Of a stretch of DNA of 64,000 nucleotides, positions 28,681 to 37,477 are shown one piece after another; the stretch's first letter is position 1; each line of letters opens with the position of its first letter. The DNA lies in the NCBI RefSeq assembly GCF_002269255.1, contig NZ_CP022823.1:3720001-3784000 (forward strand). The letters run 5' to 3'. The notes beneath the pieces were generated by a model, which was not told the origin of the DNA, searched no databases, and worked only from the letters and a program-made list of their open reading frames with translations. Source of the stretch: Klebsiella quasivariicola. Its GTDB lineage: Bacteria; Pseudomonadota; Gammaproteobacteria; Enterobacterales; Enterobacteriaceae. A program made the position numbers and the translations under genes.

Positions 28681-28719
28681 TTTAACTTTTAACGCATAAA
28701 TATTGCATAACTATTCTGC
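28681..28719. promoter_or_regulatory. Possible ArgR box pair upstream of artP
   Basis: Core TGCATAACTATTCT (28704-28717) agrees with 8 of 10 fixed positions of the ARG box TGAAT-N4-ATTCA. A weaker core TAACTTTTAACGCA lies 21 bp upstream (28683-28696), the spacing expected for a hexamer-bound pair. ArgR repression of the art genes is known in E. coli. The weaker half could be chance. Confidence 0.4.
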
Positions 28720-28768
28720 CAAAGGTACTATTTGCGGCCTCAATAGCTATTCGTATCAGACTGCCCAG

Positions 28769-29497
28769 ATGAGTATTAAACTAAACGGCATTAATTGCTT
28801 CTACGGCGCACACCAGGCGCTGTTCGACATCACGCTGGATTGCCCGCAGGGGGAAACGCTGGTGCTGCTCGGCCCCAGCGGTGCCGGGAAGAGCTCGCTG
28901 CTGCGCGTACTCAACCTGCTGGAAATGCCGCGTTCCGGTTCGTTAACCATTGCCGGAAACCATTTTGACTTCAGCAAAGCGCCGTCCGATAAAGCGATAC
29001 GCGAACTGCGTCAGAACGTCGGCATGGTCTTTCAGCAGTACAACCTGTGGCCGCACCTGACGGTACAGCAGAACCTGATCGAAGCTCCCTGTCGCGTACT
29101 GGGGTTAAGCAAGGATCACGCGCTGGCCCGTGCAGAAAAGCTGCTGGAGCGTCTGCGCCTGAAGCCGTACAGCGACCGTTACCCACTGCATTTATCCGGC
29201 GGTCAGCAGCAGCGCGTGGCAATCGCTCGCGCGCTGATGATGGAGCCGCAGGTCCTGCTGTTCGATGAACCTACCGCGGCGCTTGACCCGGAAATCACGG
29301 CTCAGATCGTCAGCATCATCCGCGAGCTGGCTGAAACCGGCATCACCCAGGTTATCGTCACCCATGAAGTTGAAGTGGCGCGTAAGACGGCCAGCCGGGT
29401 GGTGTATATGGAAAATGGCCATATCGTTGAGCAAGGGGATGCCTCCTGCTTCACGCATCCGCAAACCGACGCGTTTAAAAACTATCTTTCACATTGA
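28769..29497 (+). CDS. artP: ArtP, arginine ABC transporter ATPase
   Basis: ATP-binding subunit of the arginine importer. The 242-residue protein carries Walker A GPSGAGKSS, Q-loop FQQYNLWPH, signature LSGGQQQR and Walker B LLFDEPTAALDPE. The start MSIKLNGINCFYGAH at 28769 matches the family; a longer frame from 28703 would cross the regulatory region. First gene of artPIQM. Confidence 0.97.
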   Translation: MSIKLNGINCFYGAHQALFDITLDCPQGETLVLLGPSGAGKSSLLRVLNLLEMPRSGSLTIAGNHFDFSKAPSDKAIRELRQNVGMVFQQYNLWPHLTVQQNLIEAPCRVLGLSKDHALARAEKLLERLRLKPYSDRYPLHLSGGQQQRVAIARALMMEPQVLLFDEPTAALDPEITAQIVSIIRELAETGITQVIVTHEVEVARKTASRVVYMENGHIVEQGDASCFTHPQTDAFKNYLSH

Positions 29498-29517
29498 TGT
29501 TTTTCGGGGAAATGACG

Positions 29518-30249
29518 ATGAAAAAAGTACTGATTGCCGCTCTGCTCGCAGGCATGAGCCTCTCCGCTTCCGCTGCGCAGACCATTCGTTTCGCCACCGA
29601 GGCTTCCTACCCTCCGTTTGAGCTGGTGGACGCCAACAACCAGATCGTCGGTTTCGATGTCGATCTGGCTAACGCGCTGTGTAAAGAGATCGATGCCACC
29701 TGTACCTTCACCAACCAGGCTTTCGACAGCCTGATCCCCGGGCTGAAGTTCCGCCGTTTCGACGCGGTCATGGCCGGGATGGACATCACCCCGGAGCGTG
29801 AAAAACAGGTTCTGTTCTCCGCGCCGTACTATGACAACTCGGCGCTGTTCGTCGGCCAGCAGGGCAAGTTCACCAGCATTGACCAGCTGAAGGGTAAAAA
29901 AGTGGGCGTGCAAAACGGCACCACTCACCAGAAATTCATCACCGATAAACATCCGGAAATCACTACCGTTCCTTACGACAGCTACCAGAACGCAAAACTG
30001 GATCTGCAGAACGGCCGTATTGACGCGGTCTTCGGTGATACCGCGGTGGTGACTGAATGGCTGAAGAGCAATCCGAAGCTGGCGGCCGTAGGCGATAAAG
30101 TGACCGACAAAGCCTATTTCGGCACCGGGCTGGGCATTGCCGTGCGTCAGGGCAACACCGACCTGCAGCAGAAATTCAACGCTGCGCTGGAAAAAGTGAA
30201 GAAAGACGGCACTTACCAGACCATCTATAACAAATGGTTCCAGAAGTAA
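29518..30249 (+). CDS. artI: ArtI, periplasmic binding protein of the Art system
   Basis: A 243-residue periplasmic solute-binding protein with signal peptide MKKVLIAALLAGMSLSASA cut before AQTIRF. Family signatures ATEASYPPFE, GFDVDLANALC and GDTAVVTEWL are present. It is closely similar to ArtJ, encoded three genes later. The start at 29518, not 29494, gives a proper signal peptide. Confidence 0.96.
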   Translation: MKKVLIAALLAGMSLSASAAQTIRFATEASYPPFELVDANNQIVGFDVDLANALCKEIDATCTFTNQAFDSLIPGLKFRRFDAVMAGMDITPEREKQVLFSAPYYDNSALFVGQQGKFTSIDQLKGKKVGVQNGTTHQKFITDKHPEITTVPYDSYQNAKLDLQNGRIDAVFGDTAVVTEWLKSNPKLAAVGDKVTDKAYFGTGLGIAVRQGNTDLQQKFNAALEKVKKDGTYQTIYNKWFQK

Positions 30250-30255
30250 GACTGA

Positions 30256-30972
30256 ATGAACGAAATTTTTCCATTAGCAAGCGCCGCCGGGATGACCGTC
30301 GGCCTTGCCGTTTGCGCCCTCGCCATCGGCCTCGTTCTGGCGATGCTCTTTGCGGTACTGGAGTCAGTGAAATGGCGCCCGGTAGCCTGGCTTGCAACCG
30401 GCATTGTGACCATCCTGCGTGGACTACCGGAAATTCTGGTGGTGCTATTTATCTATTTTGGCTCTTCCCAGCTGCTGCTGACGCTCTCTGATGGTTTCAC
30501 CATCCCGCTCGGCTTCACGCAGATCCCGGTGCAGATGCAGATTGAGAACTTTGACGTTAGTCCGTTCCTCTGCGGGGCTATTGCTCTGTCGCTGCTGTAT
30601 GCCGCCTATGCCTCACAGACGCTGCGCGGCGCGCTGAAAGCGGTTCCGCAGGGCCAGTGGGAATCCGGCCAGGCATTGGGGCTGTCGAAAGGCGCGATTT
30701 TCTTCCGCCTGGTGATGCCGCAGATGTGGCGCCATGCCCTGCCCGGTCTCGGTAACCAGTGGCTGGTGCTGCTGAAGGATACCGCGCTGGTGAGCCTGAT
30801 CAGCGTCAATGACCTGATGCTGCAGACCAAAAGCATCGCCACCCGCACGCAGGAACCTTTCAACTGGTACATCATCGCAGCGGCAATCTATCTCGTCATC
30901 ACCCTGTTGAGTCAATACATCCTCAAGCGAATTGACCAGCGTGCGACGCGCTTCGAACGGAGACCAGGCTGA
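30256..30972 (+). CDS. artQ: ArtQ, arginine transporter permease
   Basis: A 238-residue inner-membrane permease with about five helices and the amino-acid permease EAA-like loop (ESGQALGLSKGAIFFRLVMP). It starts 6 nt after artI and overlaps the artM start by 1 nt, so the two permeases are translationally coupled. Confidence 0.96.
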   Translation: MNEIFPLASAAGMTVGLAVCALAIGLVLAMLFAVLESVKWRPVAWLATGIVTILRGLPEILVVLFIYFGSSQLLLTLSDGFTIPLGFTQIPVQMQIENFDVSPFLCGAIALSLLYAAYASQTLRGALKAVPQGQWESGQALGLSKGAIFFRLVMPQMWRHALPGLGNQWLVLLKDTALVSLISVNDLMLQTKSIATRTQEPFNWYIIAAAIYLVITLLSQYILKRIDQRATRFERRPG

Positions 30973-31640
30973 TGCTCGACTACTTACCCGAACTGCTGAA
31001 AGGGCTTCATACCAGCCTGACGCTGACCGTGGCGTCGATTATCGTGGCGCTGATCCTGTCGCTGATTTTTACCATTATCCTGACCCTGAAAACACCGGGG
31101 CTGGTGTGGATAGTCCGCGGCTATATCACCCTGTTTACCGGTACGCCGCTGCTGGTGCAGATCTTCCTGATTTATTACGGCCCGGGACAGTTTCCTTCGC
31201 TGCAGGACTATCCGTGGCTGTGGCATCTGATCTCCGAGCCGTGGCTGTGCGCGCTGATCGCCCTGTCGCTCAACAGCGCCGCCTACACGACGCAGCTGTT
31301 TTATGGCGCCATCCGGGCGATCCCCGACGGGCAATGGCAGTCGTGCAGCGCGCTGGGGATGAGTAAAAAGGATACTCTGGCGATCCTGCTGCCCTATGCC
31401 TTTAAGCGCGCGCTGTCGTCCTATTCCAACGAAGTGGTGCTGGTCTTCAAGAGTACCTCTCTGGCCTACACCATCACCCTGATGGAAGTGATGGGCCACG
31501 GCCAACTGCTGTACGGACGCACCTACGACGTGATGGTGTTCGGCGCCGCCGGGATTATCTATCTCATCGTCAACGGACTGCTGACGCTGCTGATGCGCCT
31601 GGTTGAACGCAAAGCGCTGGCCTTTGAGCGACGTAACTAG
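30972..31640 (+). CDS. artM: ArtM, arginine transporter permease
   Basis: A 222-residue inner-membrane permease paired with ArtQ. The cytoplasmic coupling loop SCSALGMSKKDTLAILLPYA is visible, along with about five hydrophobic segments. It overlaps the artQ stop by 1 nt and is followed by a strong terminator. Confidence 0.96.
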   Translation: MLDYLPELLKGLHTSLTLTVASIIVALILSLIFTIILTLKTPGLVWIVRGYITLFTGTPLLVQIFLIYYGPGQFPSLQDYPWLWHLISEPWLCALIALSLNSAAYTTQLFYGAIRAIPDGQWQSCSALGMSKKDTLAILLPYAFKRALSSYSNEVVLVFKSTSLAYTITLMEVMGHGQLLYGRTYDVMVFGAAGIIYLIVNGLLTLLMRLVERKALAFERRN

Positions 31641-31673
31641 CGCCCGAGTTATTTTGCATAAAAAGCAAACAAC

Positions 31674-31709
31674 AAGACGGACAAGTCTAATGACTGTCCG
31701 TCTTTTTTT
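31674..31709 (+). terminator. artPIQM terminator
   Basis: Ten-bp stem AAGACGGACA / TGTCCGTCTT with an 11-nt loop and a run of seven T. It separates artM from the separately controlled artJ. Confidence 0.9.
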
Positions 31710-31716
31710 ACATCAT

Positions 31717-31755
31717 TAAAAATAGTTAATCATTTTTATTGCATATAAATTCATT
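31717..31755. promoter_or_regulatory. ArgR box pair upstream of artJ
   Basis: Two ARG-box cores 21 bp apart: AAAATAGTTAATCA (31719-31732, 7 of 10 fixed positions) and TGCATATAAATTCA (31740-31753, 9 of 10). The 18-bp boxes are thus separated by 3 bp, the standard arrangement for the arginine repressor. They lie 70-105 nt before the artJ start. Confidence 0.65.
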
Positions 31756-31824
31756 TAATGGCATTGTCACTCTATGCCGCAGACACGGCGAATAATCATA
31801 AGATTGACAGACGGGAGTTCCACG

Positions 31825-32556
31825 ATGAAAAAGTTAGTTCTGGCTGCACTGCTCACCTCTTTCGCGTTCGGCGCCGCTGCCGCGGAAAAAATCAGCTTTG
31901 GCGTTTCCGCAACCTATCCGCCGTTTGAATCGATGGATGCCAATAACCAGATTGTTGGTTTTGATCTTGATTTGGCCAAAGCGCTGTGCAAACAAATGCA
32001 GGCAGAATGTACTTTTACCAACCACGCGTTTGACAGCCTGATCCCGGCGCTGAAGTTCAAGAAATATGATGCAGTGATTTCCGGAATGGATATCACGCCG
32101 GAGCGGAGCAAGCAGGTGGCCTTCACCGACCCGTACTACGCCAACTCGGCGCTGGTGATCGCCAAAAAAGACGCGTTCCATTCCTTCGATGAGCTGAAAG
32201 GCAAACGGATCGGTATGGAAAACGGCACCACCCACCAGAAATATCTGCAGGATAAACATCCTGAGGTGAAGACCGTCGCCTATGACAGCTACCAGAATGC
32301 GATTATCGATCTGAAAAATGGCCGTATCGACGGTGTATTCGGCGATACCGCGGTGGTCAACGAGTGGCTGAAAACTAACCCGCAGCTGGGCGCAGCCACG
32401 CCGAAAGTGACGGATCCGCAATACTTTGGCACCGGACTGGGGATTGCCGTACGCCCGGATAACAAGGCGCTGCTGGAGAAGCTGAACGCCGCGCTGAAAG
32501 CGATCAAGGCCGACGGTACCTACCAGAAAATCAGCAACCAGTGGTTCCCGGAGTAA
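31825..32556 (+). CDS. artJ: ArtJ, arginine-binding periplasmic protein
   Basis: High-affinity L-arginine-binding protein. The 243-residue product has signal peptide MKKLVLAALLTSFAFGAAA followed by AEKISFGVSATYPPFES, and shares most of its text with ArtI (GMDITPERSKQV, GTTHQKYLQDKHPEV, GDTAVVNEWL). It is transcribed on its own, between a terminator and ArgR-type boxes on one side and a REP pair on the other. The start at 31825 follows GGGAG. Confidence 0.97.
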   Translation: MKKLVLAALLTSFAFGAAAAEKISFGVSATYPPFESMDANNQIVGFDLDLAKALCKQMQAECTFTNHAFDSLIPALKFKKYDAVISGMDITPERSKQVAFTDPYYANSALVIAKKDAFHSFDELKGKRIGMENGTTHQKYLQDKHPEVKTVAYDSYQNAIIDLKNGRIDGVFGDTAVVNEWLKTNPQLGAATPKVTDPQYFGTGLGIAVRPDNKALLEKLNAALKAIKADGTYQKISNQWFPE

Positions 32557-32563
32557 CTTTTTT

Positions 32564-32647
32564 CGCCGGGTGGCGCTGCGCTTACCCGGCCTCCACTCTT
32601 CCCCGTAGTTCCCCGCAGGCCGGGCAAGGCGTAGCCGCCACCCGGCA
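32564..32647. repeat. REP palindrome pair downstream of artJ
   Basis: Two facing REP units: GCCGGGTGGCGCTGCGCTTA closing with CCCGGCCT (32565-32592), and AGGCCGGGCAAGGCGTAGCC closing with GCCACCCGGC (32617-32646). They fill the gap between the convergent 3' ends of artJ and the sensor kinase gene. Confidence 0.85.
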
Positions 32648-32652
32648 ATGTC

Positions 32653-34125
32653 TCAAAGTGGCACGAAGAACCGAAACCGCGCCCCGCTTACCGACTCCAG
32701 CAGTCTGATATCGCCCCCGTGCAGCTCCAGCATCCGTTTCACAATCAGCAGCCCCAATCCGCCACGATCCTCCCGCGCGGCCTGGGTAGACAACGCCGAC
32801 GGCCGCTGGAACAGATCGTCGCGCAGCGCGGCATCGACGCCCGTTCCGTTATCGGCCACTTCGACCTGGAGCTGTTGATTCTCCTGCCAGACCGCCAGAC
32901 GGATCTCCCCGCCGACGGGAGTATGCCGCATCGCGTTATCCAGCAGGTTGGTCACCACCCTCTCAATCATCGACACATCGGCGTTAATCAGCGGCAGCGG
33001 TCCCGGCACATCAATACGCAGGTTCACCTCGCGCGTGCGGGCAGTTAATTCAAACTTCTGCGCGACATCGGAGATCAGCTCCCCCATCGCAAAACGCTCG
33101 CGCTGCGGCTTAATGCTCCCGTGCTCCAGTCGCGCCAGCTCAAACAGCTGCTGCGAGAGATGGCGCACTTTGTTGCCCTGACGCAGGGCGATGGTGAGAT
33201 ATTGCCTGCGCTCCTCGGCGGTCAGCCGTTCATCCTTCAGCGTCAGCGTTTCCAGATACCCCAGCAGCGAAGTGAGCGGCGTACGCAAATCATGGGAGAT
33301 ATTGGCCACAAATTCGCGGCGCTGGCGGTCGCTGTCGGCCAGCCGATCCCACTGGCCGGCGATCTGCTGCGCAAGGTCAATAAAGCGATTCTCGAGCACC
33401 GCCACCTCGTTACCAGGCAGGGGCTCCGGCGTGCGGGCCGCCAGGGTTTTGATGGCGCTGATGCTGTCCTGGCCGCTCGCCGCCACCTGGGCGGTGAGCA
33501 GGCGGACCGGCCGGGTGACCCAGAACCATGCCAGCCCCCCTGTCAGCAGGCCAAACAGGGCCACCAGCAGCAGCGTCCATAAAACAATGCTCCACAGCGT
33601 TTTTTGCCAGGCGTCAGCCGCCAGCTGATTAAACGTCTCTCCCTGCAAAATGATATACAGGTAGCCGCGCAGTTGCACGTCGACGCGCAGCGGGGCGGCG
33701 CTGAAGACTTTTCGTCCGTCGAGACTACGCGGATCGTCGCCATACACCGGCGACGCACTGCCGGTGAGAAAAGCCTGCACCGGCGCCATGTCGATACGCT
33801 GGCGCTGGATATGTCCCGGCGGTGCTGCATCGGCCAGCAGGTCGCCATCCGGCGACAGCAGATAGAGCTCCACGCTGGGATTAAAGGTCATCAGGCGGTC
33901 AAACAACGACTTCAGGGTTTGCCGGTTGACCTCGCCGTGGGCGTCCAGCAGCGGCTCGCGGGCGACAATCTGCTGAGCCAGGCCGGACGACAGGCGCTGC
34001 ACCATGGCGTTGCCATACTGCGCGCTGCTGTGTAACTGAACGGCGCATACCGCCACCGCGCACAGCATCAGCAGGGAAACCACCACCAGCGCCAGCCGCT
34101 GGCTGAGGCTCAGGCGGCGGATCAC
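32653..34125 (-). CDS. Sensor histidine kinase of an unnamed two-component system
   Basis: A 490-residue membrane kinase. It has a first helix near residues 10-30, a periplasmic domain of about 145 residues, a second helix near 178-205 ending in WVTRPVRLL, a HAMP-like linker, and the dimerisation box FVANISHDLRTPLTSLLGY with the phosphoacceptor His near 278. The ATPase has N-box NLLDNAMRHTP, DNGTGVD and GGLGLLIVKRMLELHGG. Its start overlaps the regulator stop by 4 nt. The domain plan resembles BaeS and similar kinases, but the periplasmic domain gives no ligand clue and I cannot name it. Confidence 0.9.
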   Translation of the reverse strand: MIRRLSLSQRLALVVVSLLMLCAVAVCAVQLHSSAQYGNAMVQRLSSGLAQQIVAREPLLDAHGEVNRQTLKSLFDRLMTFNPSVELYLLSPDGDLLADAAPPGHIQRQRIDMAPVQAFLTGSASPVYGDDPRSLDGRKVFSAAPLRVDVQLRGYLYIILQGETFNQLAADAWQKTLWSIVLWTLLLVALFGLLTGGLAWFWVTRPVRLLTAQVAASGQDSISAIKTLAARTPEPLPGNEVAVLENRFIDLAQQIAGQWDRLADSDRQRREFVANISHDLRTPLTSLLGYLETLTLKDERLTAEERRQYLTIALRQGNKVRHLSQQLFELARLEHGSIKPQRERFAMGELISDVAQKFELTARTREVNLRIDVPGPLPLINADVSMIERVVTNLLDNAMRHTPVGGEIRLAVWQENQQLQVEVADNGTGVDAALRDDLFQRPSALSTQAAREDRGGLGLLIVKRMLELHGGDIRLLESVSGARFRFFVPL

Positions 34126-34838
34126 GGGGCGGCCTCTTGCGGCACCGGGGCGAACTTATAGCCTTTTCCCCAGACGGTAAGAATGATGTCCGGCTCCGCC
34201 GGGTCACGTTCGATTTTACTGCGCAGGCGGTTGATATGGGTATTGACCGTGTGCTCATAGCCCTCGTGCTGATATCCCCAGACCTGCTCCAGCAGCGCCA
34301 GCCGGGAAAACACGTCTCCGGGATGGCGGGCAAAGTAATACAGCAGATCGAATTCGCGCGGCGTGAGGTCCACCACCTCGCCGCGCAGCTTCACTTCGCG
34401 CGACAGCGGATCGATGCTCAGGCCATGGTAGGACAGGCGCCCGGCGTCCATCAGCAGGTTCTGCCCCATCGCCTCCTGGCGACGAAACAGCGCTTTGACG
34501 CGGGCGATAAGCTCCAGCAGTGAAAAGGGCTTCGCCAGATAATCATCGGCGCCCATCTCCAGGCCCAGCACGCGGTGCATTTCGCTGGTGCGAGCGCTGA
34601 TGATAATTACTGGCAGGTAACGGGTCATCTGACGGATACGCCGGCAGATCTCCAGGCCATCGACGCCAGGCAGCATCAAATCAAGGATCACCGCATCCCA
34701 GACCTGCTTTTCCAGCTGGACAAGGGCCTGGTCGCCGTCGGCTTCATGCACAATCTGATAGCCCTCATCCTGAAGATTGAGCCGCAGCAGCGTGGCAATA
34801 TCCTCGTCATCTTCCACCAGCAGAATGGTTTTGGCCAT
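34122..34838 (-). CDS. OmpR-family response regulator
   Basis: A 238-residue regulator with a receiver domain (acidic pocket EDDED at residues 9-13, phosphoacceptor Asp53 in VILDLMLPG, ADDYLAKPFS) and a winged-helix DNA-binding domain (LTPREFDLLYYFARHPG, VNTHINRLRSKIE, VWGKGYKF). It is the first gene of the pair and overlaps the kinase by ATGA. In E. coli artJ and rlmC adjoin at this site, so the two-component pair is extra relative to K-12. Targets are unknown. Confidence 0.92.
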   Translation of the reverse strand: MAKTILLVEDDEDIATLLRLNLQDEGYQIVHEADGDQALVQLEKQVWDAVILDLMLPGVDGLEICRRIRQMTRYLPVIIISARTSEMHRVLGLEMGADDYLAKPFSLLELIARVKALFRRQEAMGQNLLMDAGRLSYHGLSIDPLSREVKLRGEVVDLTPREFDLLYYFARHPGDVFSRLALLEQVWGYQHEGYEHTVNTHINRLRSKIERDPAEPDIILTVWGKGYKFAPVPQEAAP

Positions 34839-34916
34839 TAGATTCCCCCCACCAATAACAAAACATGCAGCGCCAAGCTTACCTGATTTCAGCGGCGCAA
34901 AGCCTTCACATTTTGT

Positions 34917-36044
34917 TTAAACTTCGCGGACCAGCAGGGTCAGCACTTCGTAGTGCGCGGTGTGAGGGAACATATCAAACAGCTGGACCCGCTCGACGCG
35001 ATAGCCGCGAAGACGGGCAATATCGGTCGCCATGGTGCGAGCGTTACAGCTGGAATAGATGATATAGGGCGGCGCCATGCGGCTTAAATAGTCGCACAGT
35101 TCGGCGCCAATGCCGCGACGCGGCGGGTTGACCAACACCAGCTGCGGGATATCGTCTTCATGAGTGGCGAACTGCGTCGAGTCCAGCGCCTGAAAATGCA
35201 GATTGCTGAGCCCCAGCTGCGCGGCTGACTGTCTGGCGCAGGCGATCGCTTCCGGGGCAATCTCGATACCGGTCAGGCGCATCGCCGGCGTCGCGCAGTG
35301 CAGGCCAAATCCCCCGACGCCGCAAAACAGATCCCACATATGCTGGACCGGCAGCGCGCGCACCCAGTCGCGGGCGGTGGCATACAGCCGACTGGCTACC
35401 GCCGGGTTGGTCTGAAAGAAACTTTGCGGGCGGATCCACAGCGGCACCTCATTAAAGACCTCCCCCAGCGCCTGCTGTTCGGTGAAGAAGATCTCCTGCT
35501 CGCCTTCCATGATTGCCATATGCACCGGCTGGATATTCGCCGTGATCACCTTGAGCTGCGGGAGCTGCGCCTGCAGCCACGGCAGCGCGGCGCGCAGCTG
35601 GGCCACCTTGGCCTCTGAGCGCAGCACGAAGCGCAGCATCATCTCCCCCTGCTGGCTGGCGGTTAGCAGCAGATATTTCAGCTCCCCGCGCTTGCGCGCG
35701 ACGTTATAGGGGGTTAACCCGGCGCGGGCGATAAAGGGCTTCAGGACGGCAAACAGCGGCGCAAACTCGGCGGGATAGAGCGGGCAGTCGGTGAGATCCA
35801 CCGGGGTGCCATCGCGATGCAGCATCCCCAGCAGCGGACGCTCAACGCTGCCGCTGACCACCATCTTGGCCTTGTTACGAAAGGCCGTCTCTGGCCCGCT
35901 GACCGGCTCGCCCCAGGCAGCGACCGGGATCGCCGCCAGCAGTGTGCGCAGATCGGCCATTTTATCGGCGAGCTGTTGCGGGACCGGCCGCTCCAGCCAT
36001 TGACAGGAGCGGCAGCGGCCGGCGTCGTAGAGTGCGCAATGCAT
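34917..36044 (-). CDS. rlmC: 23S rRNA (uracil747-C5)-methyltransferase RlmC
   Basis: SAM-dependent RNA methyltransferase for U747 of 23S rRNA. The 375-residue protein has N-terminal cluster cysteines in MHCALYDAGRCRSCQW (Cys3, Cys11, Cys14), SAM motif LFCGVGGFGLH, NPPRRG, and the nucleophilic Cys in YSSCNARTM. Length and order (next to ybjO and pot genes) match E. coli. Confidence 0.96.
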   Translation of the reverse strand: MHCALYDAGRCRSCQWLERPVPQQLADKMADLRTLLAAIPVAAWGEPVSGPETAFRNKAKMVVSGSVERPLLGMLHRDGTPVDLTDCPLYPAEFAPLFAVLKPFIARAGLTPYNVARKRGELKYLLLTASQQGEMMLRFVLRSEAKVAQLRAALPWLQAQLPQLKVITANIQPVHMAIMEGEQEIFFTEQQALGEVFNEVPLWIRPQSFFQTNPAVASRLYATARDWVRALPVQHMWDLFCGVGGFGLHCATPAMRLTGIEIAPEAIACARQSAAQLGLSNLHFQALDSTQFATHEDDIPQLVLVNPPRRGIGAELCDYLSRMAPPYIIYSSCNARTMATDIARLRGYRVERVQLFDMFPHTAHYEVLTLLVREV

Positions 36045-36085
36045 AATTGACCTTCAAAAATCCAGGGGCGGGGATTGTATCACCG

Positions 36086-36574
36086 TTATTGCAGGCGGAA
36101 AAACCGACGGCAGTTCGTTGGCACAAACAGCAGCGTCAGGACCAGCAGATCCGGCAGTTTTTGCATCACCAGCGAGTGGAAAATCTCCCGTTTTGATTCG
36201 CCGGGAATGCTGAACAGTTCCGGATACCCGTAGCCCAGCGACGCCGCCCACAGGTAGCCGGCGGCGATAATCTGCGTCAGCAGATAGACCCAGCGCGCCC
36301 AGTTGCGCCCTTTCACCAGCGAGAAGGCGCACCAGATTTCGATAAACACCAGCGCCAGGCTGCCGAGGAAGACCAGCGTCAGGTTCCAGGTCTGGACGCT
36401 GCGGTGTATGAATTCGTTCAGCCCCTGCAGGCCCAACAGATTGAGGATCATCAGTAGATCCAGGCCGCGAATCAAAATAATAGCAAAGGCCGCCACCTGC
36501 ACCAGCGCAGGGACGTTAAGGCGGGCATGCGATGAGCGAGTTTTCGTAAACAATCCCAACGTAATGTCTTCCAT
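36086..36574 (-). CDS. ybjO: Inner-membrane protein YbjO
   Basis: A 162-residue protein with four hydrophobic segments (about residues 22-48, 65-88, 95-112, 138-152), identical in length to E. coli YbjO, a DUF2593 protein of unknown function. It lies between potI and rlmC on the same strand. Confidence 0.9.
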   Translation of the reverse strand: MEDITLGLFTKTRSSHARLNVPALVQVAAFAIILIRGLDLLMILNLLGLQGLNEFIHRSVQTWNLTLVFLGSLALVFIEIWCAFSLVKGRNWARWVYLLTQIIAAGYLWAASLGYGYPELFSIPGESKREIFHSLVMQKLPDLLVLTLLFVPTNCRRFFRLQ

Positions 36575-36631
36575 GAAAACGGCGCCACAGGGTGGCGCCG
36601 ACCGGAGGCTGCTGTACCGATTTTAGGTGGT

Positions 36632-37477
36632 TCAGCCTTGTCTTGCACGCTGGATATCGCGCACTCGCTGCTTTTCTGCGCGGGCCATCAAATACCAGGC
36701 GATAAAACCGACAATACCGACCACGCCAAGAATAAGTGTCGCCAGGGCGTTAATCTCCGGATTGACCCCCATGCGCACGCTGGAGAAGACCAGCATCGGC
36801 AGCGTCGTGGCACCGGGGCCGGAGACAAAGCTGGCGATCACCAGGTCATCCAGCGACAGCGTGAAGGCCAGCAGCCAGCCGGAGATCACCGCCGGCATAA
36901 TCATCGGCAACGTGATGACGAAAAAGACCTTCAGCGGCGCAGCGCCCAGATCCATCGCCGCCTCTTCAATGGAGTGGTCCAGCTCGCGCAGGCGCGAGGA
37001 GATCACCACCGCCACGTAGGCGGTACAGAAGGTGACATGCGCCAGCCAGATGGTCAACATCCCGCGATCCGACGGCCAGCCGATGGCATGTCCCAGCGCC
37101 ACGAACAGCAGCAGCAGCGAGAGACCGGTGATCACGTCCGGCATGACCAGCGGCGCGGTGATCATAAACGCGAAGCCATTAGACCCGCGAAAGCGTCCAA
37201 AACGCACCATCACCACCGCGGCGATGGTACCGAGGATCGCCGCCGCCGTCGCCGCGCAGGCGGCGATGGTCAGACTCAGCCCCACCGCGCTCATCATCGC
37301 GTCATCGTGGAACAGCTCGCTATACCAGCGCGTCGACCATCCGGCCCACACCGTTACCAGCTTCGAACTGTTGAACGAGTAGATCACCAGCATCAGCATC
37401 GGGGCGTAGAGGAAGGTAAACCCGAGCACGAGGATCAAAATGCGCCACGGCGAGCGTACTACCGGCAAGTCGTTCAT
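36632..37477 (-). CDS. potI: PotI, putrescine ABC transporter permease
   Basis: A 281-residue inner-membrane permease of PotFGHI. The coupling loop EEAAMDLGAAPLKVFFVITLP is typical of binding-protein-dependent permeases, with about six helices. The start at 37477 overlaps the potH stop as ATGA; a longer frame from 37519 would extend into potH. Confidence 0.96.
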   Translation of the reverse strand: MNDLPVVRSPWRILILVLGFTFLYAPMLMLVIYSFNSSKLVTVWAGWSTRWYSELFHDDAMMSAVGLSLTIAACAATAAAILGTIAAVVMVRFGRFRGSNGFAFMITAPLVMPDVITGLSLLLLFVALGHAIGWPSDRGMLTIWLAHVTFCTAYVAVVISSRLRELDHSIEEAAMDLGAAPLKVFFVITLPMIMPAVISGWLLAFTLSLDDLVIASFVSGPGATTLPMLVFSSVRMGVNPEINALATLILGVVGIVGFIAWYLMARAEKQRVRDIQRARQG

